Positions 1 through 11,900 of a stretch of DNA of 42,525 bases are shown piece after piece. Origin of the DNA: Phoronis australis. Taxonomy: Eukaryota > Phoronida > Phoronidae. Numbering within the stretch: position 1 is the stretch's first letter; each line of letters starts with the position of its first letter. The position numbers were made by a program, and so were the translations under genes. The DNA is taken from the NCBI GenBank assembly GCA_002633005.1, contig NMRA01000145.1, positions 1 through 42,525 on the forward strand. Direction: 5' to 3'. A model generated the notes under the pieces. The model saw nothing but the letters and a program-made list of their open reading frames with translations. It was not told where the DNA came from and searched no databases.

Positions 1-35
1 CCGGAAGCCGAAAAACTAGCGCATGCGCAGACCAC
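1..35. promoter_or_regulatory. NRF-1 / ETS motif cluster (TATA-less promoter-like)
   Basis: Bases 1-7 read CCGGAAG, an ETS-family core. Bases 19-28 read GCGCATGCGC, the palindromic NRF-1 consensus. The pairing is typical of CpG-type housekeeping promoters, often of nuclear genes for mitochondrial proteins. It could be the promoter of the ABCA gene starting at 2360, with a non-coding first exon, or of a gene beyond the left edge. The motifs are seen; the promoter role is inferred. Confidence 0.4.
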
Positions 36-37
36 CT

Positions 38-71
38 GGATGCATTATTGGACAGGATGCATTATTGGACA
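38..71. repeat. 17-bp perfect tandem duplication
   Basis: A 17-base unit beginning GGATGCATTATTGG occurs at 38-54 and again at 55-71 with no change. It lies directly beside the NRF-1 motif. No function is evident. Confidence 0.8.
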
Positions 72-1134
72 CGACAGGAGACATTTCCCATACGGAACCA
101 AGCCTCGAATGGCTAAATCATAGACAAGAGTTATGATTCATTTGTTATTGGCCGCTCTTTACCCTTTTGATCATTTTCTTACACGAAACACTGTGGTTAC
201 CATCAGTTTTTATTTCTAATCATGAAATTATGACTTTTCTAGGGTCGAGATTAACGAAATCATGTGACAATGTTTCATAATGTGAAAACTCTGACGTCCG
301 TCGTCCGTAATCGAAGATAAAGAGGTTAAATAATAGATCGCCTAACCCGTCTCGTGACCGACCATGAAGCAATGAACATGTAATAATGTAATATTCAAGG
401 AAAGGAAAGGAACCTACAACTATTTAAGAAAAGAAGCGAGCGAAGTAAGAACTTTTTTATTTGCATTGACTGTATGAGCTCGGCGTTCCACTGCCACTGG
501 CTATACCAGTCTTGCTTGTCCTGGCTTTAGGCAATAACCGTCTCGGGTTGAGTTACAAGCGGTGAAGCTCCTATATAGGTGCTAAATCATGAGCGGGACA
601 CTGACCATAGTGGACTGGGGACCATAGCCTTGGTACAAAGCTGTATACTGTCTAAATTTTGACTATATAGTATAGTCTTTGTACAGCTAGCTGGCTTCCC
701 AGTATCAGTGGGGGCAGTAGCCCTCCTCCCTCAGTTATTTCAGTGCATGGCACTGGGCGGCGCACCGTAGCCAGGGGTAGGCAACACATTGCCCCTCGGT
801 TGGCCGGTTAGGGGCTACACTACTTCCCATGGCTGCAATACTTCCCATCGCTTCCTGTACGAATTTCGTTCCGTGTATTTTAAACTTAGCCAGGTGGTAG
901 GCCAAATCCGGTCACTGATTGAGTTTTCACTTCGTCAAAAATACATTCCAAACTTAAAACTGTGACTTAAAAAGCACTTAGTTTCTTTGAACAGTGTTCC
1001 TTTCTACTTCTCAGAACTACACATATCTTCTATGAAGTATAGCTATGTCGATTAAGGTAACTTTGGTGAATAATATTCCAACTCCACTTTTTGGTCATTG
1101 TTTAGCTTTATCACCACACGCGCGATAAAAACCA
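72..1134. other. 5' flank without recognisable gene
   Basis: No open frame here resembles a protein I know. The one local structure I see is an imperfect hairpin at 633-684, with GTACAAAG at 633-640 pairing with CTTTGTAC at 677-684 around an AT-rich centre that contains TATATAG. A non-coding first exon of the ABCA gene could lie here, but I cannot place its ends. Confidence 0.4.
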
Positions 1135-1735
1135 CAAAAGTATTTCAACTGAGTCACGTGAGTTACTAGTAGGCAAAGGCTGGCGCGAGATTGAGCGAAG
1201 CGCGTGACGCAAAATATCATGGGAAAGTATCAGGTGAAATTTGTAAGATTTCTGTCTCTTGTACTTTTTAGTCGATCGTCAACATGCGTGATTTCACTTA
1301 ACTGCCTCAAAATGGCACCCGGTAAGAGAAACTTGAGCAAACCGTTACAGATTTTCATCGATTTGTTCAAATTATCTGAATCGTCTCCAGACTTATGGTA
1401 TGTGTTAAAATTTATATTGTATGCATGTTTCATTTGATTTGATTTCCTATATTTTGAAATTTGTAGGTTATTGAACATATCCACGAAAATCTGTCAGGGT
1501 TTACTCAACCTTCCCTTACTGGGTGCCACTTTGTGGAAGTTATGTGAAATCATGCGCGTTGTCTAACAAAAGTCCAAGGAACACAAATCTTACAAATTCC
1601 AATGGATAACTCCCAATCCCATGCTACTTTTTGTAAGTGTTACCACCAGGTCATGCGCTTCGCTCAGTTTCGCGCTTGTTTTAGCTAAACTCGTGTGACA
1701 TCCTGAGAGGATATATAGTTGAAGAAACTACTTTA
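1135..1735. repeat. Large imperfect inverted repeat (fold-back element)
   Basis: The reverse complement of about 1135-1375 matches about 1463-1735 along most of its length, leaving a loop of roughly 90 bases. Matching landmarks include AATTTGTAAGATTT (left) against AAATCTTACAAATT (right), and GAGCGAAGCGC against GCGCTTCGCTC. Arm identity looks like about 75-80% by eye. Differences between arms fall on all codon positions and the right arm has a stop, so I read it as a non-coding fold-back element or old inverted duplication. It sits 0.6 kb upstream of the first coding exon. Confidence 0.7.
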
Positions 1736-2040
1736 AGCACCTATTTACTAAACAGTGTAAAGTGTATTTTTGATGAGGTACTAACCACTTATTCTGTAGC
1801 TGTGTCTCAGTAACTCTCATTTAAAAATGGGATGAGATAAATATGGAAACTGATGGGGAGTACTGTAACCCATGTATATCCAGCCGTGGGGCTACGTGTT
1901 GTCTATGCTGGGGCAAACTGAGATGGTGGTACTGTCTACATTCCCTAGGAAGACCATCATGAGCAGAGGAAGTTGAAGTTAAAAAGGTTTTTAAAAATTC
2001 AAATTCTCTGCGTATGTCTGTTAAACGCCTTTAAAGGCAA
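1736..2040. other. Featureless 5' sequence
   Basis: I see no gene, repeat or site in this stretch. It precedes the block duplicated at 2041-3835. Confidence 0.4.
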
Positions 2041-2938
2041 TTTCCCTTGTCTAGCAAATGTACTAGTGAGAGAAAAGACAAAATTTAATACATGCTTTGA
2101 AAGGTAGTAGTAAGACTGAACAATTGATGTACTGATTGTTTTTCTAGGTCAAAATAATTGTTCGCTATTAACCAAAACGTTGTCTGTCACAAATGGAATT
2201 GCCCTAAGATAATCAGAGAATGGTTTAATGAAATAAACTGAAAAGTTGGATTGGATAGATATGTCGTTATTTACTTACGCGCTAATTTTAAAGTACGTGC
2301 TTCTGTTCTGGCTTAAATCAAATGTGATTAAGATAATCATTCTTCTTATTTTCAGAAATATGAGGCTCGTTCTAACTCAGTTCTGGCTTTTGCTCTGGAA
2401 AAACTATGTGCTTCAGAAGAGAAAGATATTTGTTACTGTTCTGGAGATTGGTCTTCCAACTCTGTTTGCCTTAATTTTAATATTTATCCGAGAACGTGTC
2501 GAAACCAACGATGTCAAAACACCTACTGAGTGGCCATCATTTGCAGTCGATGATTGGCCTTCAAAACTGTTAAAATCATTTGATGGTGGAAAACCGAAGA
2601 TAGCATATGCTCCAACCAATGAGCTCACGAAATCTGTAATGCGCAACCTTGAAGGTATTCTGAAGACGACTACTAAAGGTAAGAATTCTAAATTTTGTAT
2701 GGTTATACATCGTAGTTAGCTTAAATGTCAACACATTGGAGTGACACAAACCTAGATGTGACATTAAATAGACAGTCAGTCTTGAAGACCATTGGATTAT
2801 TAGCGTATAGTTACAGCCAGTATACGTCTGTTTTGCTTGTGCCAACACGTTGAATTGACATAAACATTGTGTGACATTAAATTAACAGTCAGTCATTAAG
2901 ATCATTGGATTATAAGCCTACAGTTACAGCCAGTATAC
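2041..2938. repeat. Tandem block, copy A (carries first coding exon)
   Basis: This 898-base block is repeated almost exactly at 2940-3835, with the single N at 2939 between the copies. By eye there are roughly a dozen to fifteen substitutions and one 2-base indel (after 2720), about 1-2% divergence. Within each copy there is also an older, diverged internal repeat of about 90 bases (here near 2737-2824 and 2849-2938), both ending in ACAGCCAGTATAC. Confidence 0.95.
2356..2678 (+). CDS. abca3: ABCA exon 1, copy A
   Basis: The acceptor TTTTCAG ends at 2355, four untranslated bases follow, and ATG is at 2360. The exon ends in AAAG before GTAAGA (phase 1). It encodes residues 1-106: the LLLWKN targeting motif, the basic YVLQKRK stretch and TM1 (about 20-40). 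In copy A the ectodomain reads [15 protein letters not shown]. Translation begins in this exon, so at least one upstream non-coding exon must exist. Confidence 0.85.
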
Positions 2939-5900
2939 NTTTCCCTTGTCTAGCAAATGTACTAGTGAGAGAAAAGACAAAATTTAATACATGCTTTGAA
3001 AGGTAGTAGTAAGACCGAACATTTGATGTACTGATTGTTTTTCTAGGTCAAAATAATTGTTCGCTATTAACCAAAACGTTGTCTGTCACAAATGGAATTG
3101 CCCTAAGATAATCAGAGAATGGTTTAATGAAATAAACCGAAAAGTTGGATTGGATAGATATGTCGTTATTTACTTACGCGCTAATTTTAAAGTTCGTGCT
3201 TCTGTTCTGGCTTAAATCAAATGTGATTAAGATAATCATTCTTCTTGTTTTCAGAAATATGAGGCTCGTTCTAACTCAGTTCTGGCTTTTGCTCTGGAAA
3301 AACTATGTGCTTCAGAAGAGAAAGATATTTGTTACTGTTCTGGAAATTGGTCTTCCAACTCTGTTTGCCTTAATTTTAATATTTATCCGAGAACGTGTCG
3401 AAACCAACGATGTCAAAACACCTACTGAGTGGCCATCATTTGCAGTCGATGATTGGCCTTCAAACCTGTTAAAATCATTTGATGGTGGAAACCCGAAGAT
3501 AGCATATGCTCCAACCAATGAGCTCACGAAATCTGTAATGCGCAACCTTGAAGGTATTCTGAAGACGACTACTAAAGGTAAGAATTCTAAATTTTGTATG
3601 GTTATACATCGTAGTTAGCTTATGTCAACACATTGGAGTGACACAAACCTAGATGTGACATTAAATAGACAGTCAGTCTTGAAGACCATTGGATTATTAG
3701 CGTATAGTTACAGCCAGTGTACTTCTGTTTTGCTCGTGCCAATATGTTGAATTGACAAAAACATTGTGTGACATTAAATTAACAGTCAGTCATTAAGATC
3801 ATTGGATTATAAGCCTACAGTTACAGCCAGTATACATCATTAGCAGCAAGTTCCACAGTTTTGTGTGCCTACCTTGTTTGTGGAATACGTAAAGTCGAAC
3901 TGCTGGAAAGCTTGTAGCCGTATGGTTGCAGTATATTTCATTAATGATGGGTGGATGGGTGGCCAAACACCTGTAGTTAAGAATCGCACTCAGGTGGACT
4001 GTCAAATTTATGAAAATCACGTCGTTGATAGATTTGTTTACAAGATATGTACTTTGCTGTATTAGTCTACTTATGTTTATGTTGCTACATTGCAACAGTG
4101 TGTATCTGTCATCCTCTATCCCGTGCTGTACTCACCTAAATCCTTGATGGATGGAATTTTTGCAGGCATGCTCCCGTCATGGATGGGATGTCATGGAGCC
4201 CCCCCCCCAAGTGACACTTGTTTTTTGCATGATGTCTCAATATCTACCAAGGTCCTTGATAGATGTTGAATGAAATTTGACAAAGATTTTTTTTTTAATT
4301 GTGGCTGATGTCACGTTGCACTGTACTGTATCATCTCACTAGTACCATCACAATGGTCCATTATGTGGAGAAACCGAGCATGTTGGCCTAATTTCTAATG
4401 CACACATGTATGTAGTGCACTAAGTACCGTGATGGAAGCAACTTCATTCATAACTGTGTCATGCTGAACCTGACAATTAAACTTTTTGATGACACAGTGA
4501 CAACTGAAAGTTTTATCTTTTGATAACTCAAAGGTTCGTGTTTTTTGCAATACCTCCTAGCGGGCTTTGGCTAACTCCAGTATTACATCAATGGCTGTGA
4601 ACAAATTGGTCATGGCAAAATCTTTAGTGGAAACGAAATTGGAAACCAGTTTACAAAATACATGCATGGGATCAATGTTTGCCCGAAGACAGGAAGATGT
4701 CCTCGTGAACATTTCAATATAATTGTTCATTTTGTGAGTGCACCACATGACCCTTAACAGCTGAAGGGACACTATATCATTTTTGCAACTGAAAAATGCA
4801 AAGTTTGAAATCGACAGACTTCGTGAAGTTATTAGGTTTGATCAGGAACCTGTTAGTCAAACACACTTTTGGCTTTTGTCTTTTGACTTTCAGCTAAAAA
4901 TCGGGCTTCAAAAATGATACTGAAAAGCTGAAAATTTGGAAATCTGTCTATAACTTGATGTTGAAAGATAGAACTCTGTATCCTGCTCGAAAAGAATGTA
5001 TGAAAACCATTTCAAGAAATTCAAAAGACACAAATCAGCTTTTGAGTATGCGCTGTCATATTTTGACTTTTGGTTAAAGTCATTAGTCAAAAGTGAAGAC
5101 TCCTCAAAGAACAGGGCCCAGAGCTACAGAATGACAAAATCCATTTTGCTTTAGTGATTTTATTACAAATCTCTCGTTTCTGCCATTTTTTGCTAGACAT
5201 TTGTTGATATTGAAGATGCTATGTCTCTTTAAAACCGTGAATATTCAAATTTGTAGCAAGTGCCCCCTAGTGACTTCCTGAAGAACTGTGTGTCTAAGTA
5301 TACTCAGGAAAACAAACAATTTGTAAATAAATTGCGGTTTTAACTGATACACTTAAAAACAAGTTCGAACGTATTAAAAAATTCTCAGAAATTCCAAATA
5401 TTATGCAATTGATATTTGATAGTGAAATAAATAAACTGTGCCTCGTTTCCTTAGGATAACAACAATGTTGTGGGGGTTTCCCAAAGATTCCAGTGTCGTC
5501 TTAAGAAATGTGGCTGAGAAGTGTTTCCACTACCGGAGATGCAAAATGATATTATGTTGAATATTACCCAAGGTGATGGCAAAACAAAATTACAGAATAA
5601 AATGCTTTCGTTGTGATCACCGTGAGAAGTGTCAGCCAAGTAGCCAGACCTGGCATTCAGCTTCTGCACACAATTGAGATCTTATGCCGTGACGGCAAAA
5701 CACGATTCAAGCTGGTGTGTCTAGTCTCTAAACAGCTAGTTATGACGATTGACGACTGTTTCTTTTCCACTTCAGCTGTTACGGTGATGCCTCTAGATAG
5801 CGAATTGCAATGTCCACTTTGTTTTTGAGTCCTGATTTGATTAGCTCGACTTCTGTTTCTTATCAAGGCTGCTTGGTAAAGTACACTTTTCACCGCCAGG

Positions 5901-8900
5901 GACTATCTATTAATGTGAGGTGAAATTGAAAAAGGTTAAACAAATGGTCAAAGGAGAATTGTTTTCTGTGTCCTATGAGCTTTATCTTCTTCGTACAGGG
6001 TGCTCATCGGGTCAAGAACTTGAGAACTTCCTGTTATTCTCAAACTCCTCTCTGAACAACACAAGCGACTATATTGGCGGAGTTGTCTTTAACACCATTC
6101 AGAATGACACCAAAGTTATGCCGCAGCGTATCTGGTATACCTTGAGGTGTGTATGCTCATTATATAATTTATAGTGCTGGACACAAGCAAAGATGTCCGC
6201 TTGGAAATACGAATGACTGCATAGTTGCTCTCGTATTCCCAAATTTGGAAAATTGGAAAACGAAAAAACACCGGATGTGCAGTGCCTGTACGAGTGAAGC
6301 CAATATTCTACTCGTAGTTTGCCTTTTCCACTAGTATTTTCAAGTGTTTACTGGCTAATGTCGAACCCTGTTTTAAGGGAACACATGTGCTTTGTTATAC
6401 TGCTGTATGAGGGTCATTTTTAAGCACCCACATCATTAATAATGTAGTCGCTGTTGTGGGCCTTTCTCTAATGATGTTTGCAATAAATGTAGAGGCAATA
6501 TTGATGATAAATTACACAATAGATAATCTATTGATAAACGTTAAATAATTAGTATTTACAATACAGGGAGGACAAAAGTATGATATGTAACAAACTTGTA
6601 GTTCACTTCTTTTTTTCTATATTCTCTGATAGTAAACTGCCCATGGCTAGTATTCTTATTGCTGCAAATATGACTGTTCAACAAACAAATATTGGGTTGA
6701 ACAGTTTTCCATTTTAACCACTAGGTGTCACTCAGATTAAAGTTATCTTTAATCCGCAGATAATCAAAGTGCTCCACCTCTAGATGTTTAGGTGCAACAT
6801 TAGGGTTACAATGCCAAAAATGGAGCAGTCAAGTGAAACTCTTCGTTACATTTTGTTATTAAGAGAGTTTTGTCAATTTTTATAGCTCTATTTGACAAGA
6901 GAATTCGCTGTATTTGACACCAGTGATAGTCCGTAACATTACTGTATATTAACAACTAACTCTCAGCTTTTGAAACTAAGGAGAGTTAGTGAATGGTGTG
7001 CTGTACATTTGCTGTTTTGGTTAAAACTGGTAGCTTTTGCATTATTTAAAAAGTATACCAAACTCTATTTTGATGATTTCAACCAATCACCTGCTAATGC
7101 ATTATTTGCATTAAAGATGGAAATCAACTAAAAGCTAATACTCCGCTATGTCATAGATCGGATTTTATGATCTTTTCCCACAATTGCCGTGTAATTCGCT
7201 AAAAGTAAAAGTACACGCTTGACCATTTAGCAGACTTTGAAAGGAGTTTCAAATTTTTCTTCAAACTTTTGAGGGTTGTCAAAGGTTACAAAGCATTATT
7301 TTGTTTCAGAGAACTTGATTGGAAAGTCATTTTTAGCAATGTCTGTTAATAGGCCAAAACTGGGTTTGGTATCCTTTTAATGTGAACAATCTGATTCTTG
7401 CTTTGTTGCACTAGTGCTGAATCGACTCCAACAAGCAATATTTTAAACTCCACGCATCAACCTGACGCATGGTAACAAGACTTGTCACTGGTGAATTCAA
7501 ACTCATTATAAGCATGGCAACCATGCTCGAAGTATTTATAGTGACCCCCCCCCTTGAAAAGTTAGGGGGTTGCCAACTAGCTGAAATATGCACATTGCTA
7601 TTGTAATCAGGATTGGCTGTTGTTACCATCATGGTAATCAGGTATTTTCACAATCAAGATCACCAATTTTAGGCTTGGAGGCAGTGAACCATGATCAAAT
7701 AATTTTACTGACCATCCTACAAAATTAGGGCAGTTGCCAAGCTTGAACGTGCACCGTTGTCATGGTAACCCGGTATTTTTGTATTGCAGCATTATAATAA
7801 GCTGCGCACATCACATAGCAACAAACTTTGAAGAATATCAACTGCCCATAACAAACAGTCTGGTTGTTGTATCAAAGATATACCATAACCAACAGGACAC
7901 ATTTGTTGAGACAACTCTTCCTGTATCCAAACTTGGAAATAGTCTTATTGAAACAACATAAAAGCTGCGCACACCTAATGTAGATTTGCATTCATTAATA
8001 ACTACAACTAAACTTCTATGTCAAAACCAGGTGCTATGGCGATTACAGTAACTGCAAATAATCCTGGCTGGTAATTGCTTCTTCACCAACATGAATTCTG
8101 CATCAAAGGCATACAACAGAATGAAATGAATGAAGCAAATACTGGTACCTGTAGTATAATTTTACAAATTGAATTACCTGGATTACAACGGGTATGCACA
8201 TTTATTACAAGTATTCATGGCAAGTCCTGTGGCGTTACTTTTGCGTGTTCACAGTGTATATGTGGACTGAAGCACATAACTTTTTTCGATTAGTTTTTTA
8301 AGCAAAACTTGTATGTATTCTTTCCAAGATATTTTGTATTCTATTATAAAAAGTTCACAATTTTGTGTTTCAGTTGCAAACAAATTTTCTGCAACAAAAT
8401 TTCATTGCTCTTGTTTTCTTGCATATACAGATTAGCTAGTAGTTATAACTGTCATTTGTCAACTTTTTTCAAAATAGTAGAAACAATTCTATAGCGCAGA
8501 TTCAAACTATCAGGTAATTTGGCATAAAAAGCTTTTTCTATCTTCTCAAAATACTCATATTGCCTATAGCTATTCCCAAACACCTGTTGTATTGTTTATG
8601 AATTTGATTAGATTGTACTTAATATATAAATTCATATGAATTAATACTAAACATTATACTGTTGTCTTTCAAGTTTAGTAATTTGTTTTTTCGGATTTAG
8701 TAATTGTGCTGTCATTGAGAATAATTTCACTTTCAGATAAAGAGATGATTAAATGTGGCGCTAATGTACATAAAATACCTGGTTCACAATTTCCTACTAT
8801 TCTAGATTGAAATGGATAATTTTGTAAAAACAGCAAGCCTGATGTATAATTCTGCTGATTTGACTTTGAATGTCTGCCATACACAACATGATCATTTCAG

Positions 8901-11900
8901 TCTGTATTGACAGTATTTTTGTATTTTAGTTACAGTATCATTTTTGTTTTTTGTTTTTCAGGCTTGCTTTCTATGGCAGAAATGGGCCCAGAAGTGGATT
9001 TCAATCAAAGTCGCAGTGGCGTACGGATGACATTTACCCTCTTTTCCAAACTACTACCCCACGAGAGAAAAATGATACTTATGGTGGATCTCCAGGTTAG
9101 AAATAGCATTTAAAGTTTCTTGGAGAAACATGTAGATTATACTCTAGTTTCTCATCAAATCATAAAAGTGATCCTGCAAATCACTGTATCGCTTTATCAT
9201 GTGAACAACCCATTGTTTTACACAAATGGCAAAAATAATGGACTTTTAACTTCATTTGCAGGTTATTATCGCGAAGGTTTTCTCACCATACAGCGAAACT
9301 TGGACAAGGCCATTATCCTACATCTGAACAAATCTGCCGAGATTTCTAACATCAGCTTGAAGTTGAAACGTATGCTATATCCACCCTATTACAGTGATCC
9401 AATTGTGCTGATCATTCAGCTTCAACTTCCACTCATTATCATGCTCAGCTTTGTCTTCAGCGCTCTGCAGATTGTCAAGGATGTTGTCCATGAGAAAGAA
9501 AGAAGGTTAAAGGTCAGTGTTGTCCTGTGTCACGTGCTGGTTTCTTGTTCTTTTTAAATTGTTCATTTCATCATAGACTTGAAAGAAAACACTTGCCTGA
9601 CTGAAAATTGAAAAAATGCATGCAGTCAGAGGTATGATGAAGATAACAAATTATGAATACGACCACAGTTACAGATATCACAGGGAGAAAATTAGCATTG
9701 ATGCACACTTATTTTCACCAAATTACAAAAATTGATTTATATATTTATAAATATATTATAGACATTATGTACATTCACATGCGCATTCACGTAGATGTAT
9801 GTCACATATATTTTTGCTGTATACATTATGAAATAGTGTCAATATCGTGTGGTTGTCATCTGCCATATGTGTGTGTAAATTCCTAATACAATGTGAACTG
9901 AAAGGCGCTAATCACTGTAAGGGAAGATTTTTACACCGGTCATCGTCAGTTGCTACAGTATGGGATGGCATTATGTTTTTATCACGAAAGATAACTTTAT
10001 GGTGAGACAGAAACAGATTATGTAAGCCTACCTTGTAAATGATGGTGACTTATGGCTGAGGAACTGTCATCTTTTTAGGGTAGGGCAATGAAGCTGGACA
10101 TCCAAATTTGTGGTGATATTTAAGCGAGGCCAAGATGGAAAAATGTGACCCATGTTCGTACCAAGGGCTTGATTTGTGTCCCTTTTGAAACGGGCCTTAA
10201 AACATGACCCATATTTATACTCCATCTGAAAACAAGTCTACGCAAATTATAACCTCTCCTTTTTTTGCGAATCTTTAAAATCACACTATTCCTATCATGG
10301 AGAGTATTATCAGAGGGGAACTCATATGAAACAGAAGAAACAGAAATAATGAACTCCCTTGCCATTTATATACGCATGCATGTAGTACGATCTCAGGCAC
10401 ACCAAATTTATGTAAAAATGTTGAAAAGTTACTGAAAAGAATACCAGAAAATTTAAAAATGCCCCCCCCCCACCATTCCAGTAGCCTGTCACAGTTTTCT
10501 CCATTACACTTATTGCCCTACTTCTTAGGAGACTTGCCGAGTGACTTGCATAGTTCAGTTATTATAGCTTATTTTTGCGACAATGGCACAATTTTACTAC
10601 AGATAAAGGAACTTTAGGTGTTATCATATGATCACAAAAAATTGTGCATTTCATCATTTTTATGTGCCCACATATTTATATGTGGACACATTATGCCGTC
10701 ATCTCCGTCCGTCCGTCCTGGTAGCGTCCGGCATCTGCTGCTCTATCTCCAAAACTGGTTGACATATGTTCGTGAAATTTTGCACCTGTTCATTTCGTGG
10801 ATGGTATGGCAAGAGCGAAGTTTTGCACGGATCCGACTACCAGTGTGTCCCCTAGTGGCAATTTTAGTTTTTTACGTTTACTTCTGTATCTTCAAGGGTC
10901 CTCAACGTATTTTCATATAATTTGGTGTACAGGTTGCTGTTAGTGACGCTATCTTTCCGTTTTCTGATGGGTTCGACCTAGTTCCACCTAGTGGCCATAT
11001 TTACTGTTTTTGCTCTTGTTAGTGATGCCAGTCCCCAAATTTCCCTTAAAGGTTGCGCATTTCCAAGTTCAATGAGGGCACTAGGTAACATGTCTTTCCC
11101 TGTCTAAGTAGAACTCTGCACTTGAGATGAACTTTTCTGTGACTGTACAGAGTTAATAGTATGATTCATTGTTTAATCCATGTCCACCTGTAGACTGGGT
11201 GACATGTTCCAGCAGTAGTCTAGTGCGATGTATTGCCTGTCCTTCGTTAGACTTCTTAAAAGTCAAGACTGAGAAGCATTTCAATTCATGGTTTTGAACC
11301 TTCGTATCAATGTGACTACAGTTTTTACCCAATGCAGCTAAAAACACTTAAATTTCCTTACTTAATGCCCTAAATATAAGTCACAACATTGTTTTGGGTG
11401 TTTTTTAAATGCAGGTGGACCAAAAATAGTTCAGCTTTGACATCACAATTGTCTTTTGCTCAAGACCGCCAAGTAGGCCTCAAAATGTAATGCTTACGTA
11501 TTACAATTGTCCTTCCACAGGAATCTCTCAAGATGATGGGTGTGAGTGGTTGGTTACAGTGGAGCGCATGGTTCACCAAATACTTTGTTTTTCTGCTCAT
11601 CTCTGTCTTCCTCATGGTGCTATTCCTCTGCATTCACATTCCACCTAAAGGCAGCGTCATTGGGAACTCCGACCCGACACTGGTCTTTGTATTTCTGATG
11701 CTTTACGCTGTGGCTACTATAGCTTTCTGCTTCGCTGTTAGTGTCTTCTTTGCTAAAGGTAAGTCGGACTTTAACAAAACATGATATGTATCTCTTGAAG
11801 CTATCTATAAATATCAGTTATAATTGTTTACCTATTAGGCACACAAAATGGCGAGTAAATAAAATTTAATTGTGTCAGAATTTTCCACGTAAAAAACAAA

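Noticed and set aside
1230-1484. Minus-strand frame (84 codons) in the inverted repeat with a short resemblance to histone H2B (K-M-I-N spacing and an LLPG segment)
   Set aside because: The matches fall in different registers of the histone. The opposite arm has an in-frame stop, and differences between arms are mostly amino-acid changing. No purifying selection is visible.
2246-2359. In-frame upstream ATG giving a 38-residue longer N terminus for the ABCA protein (also 3145-3258)
   Set aside because: A strong polypyrimidine tract and TTTTCAG acceptor precede the ATG at 2360, and starting there puts the LLLWKN motif at residues 10-15, as expected in the family. The added residues look like translated intron.
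8980-9113. Local ATG-initiated frame [10 protein letters not shown]... over exon 3
   Set aside because: Phase from exon 2 and homology select another frame ([12 protein letters not shown]...GGSPG). The ATG frame breaks the splice.
10618-10920. 100-codon frame in intron 4
   Set aside because: It lies within a dispersed repeat whose second copy at 13690-14530 does not keep the frame.
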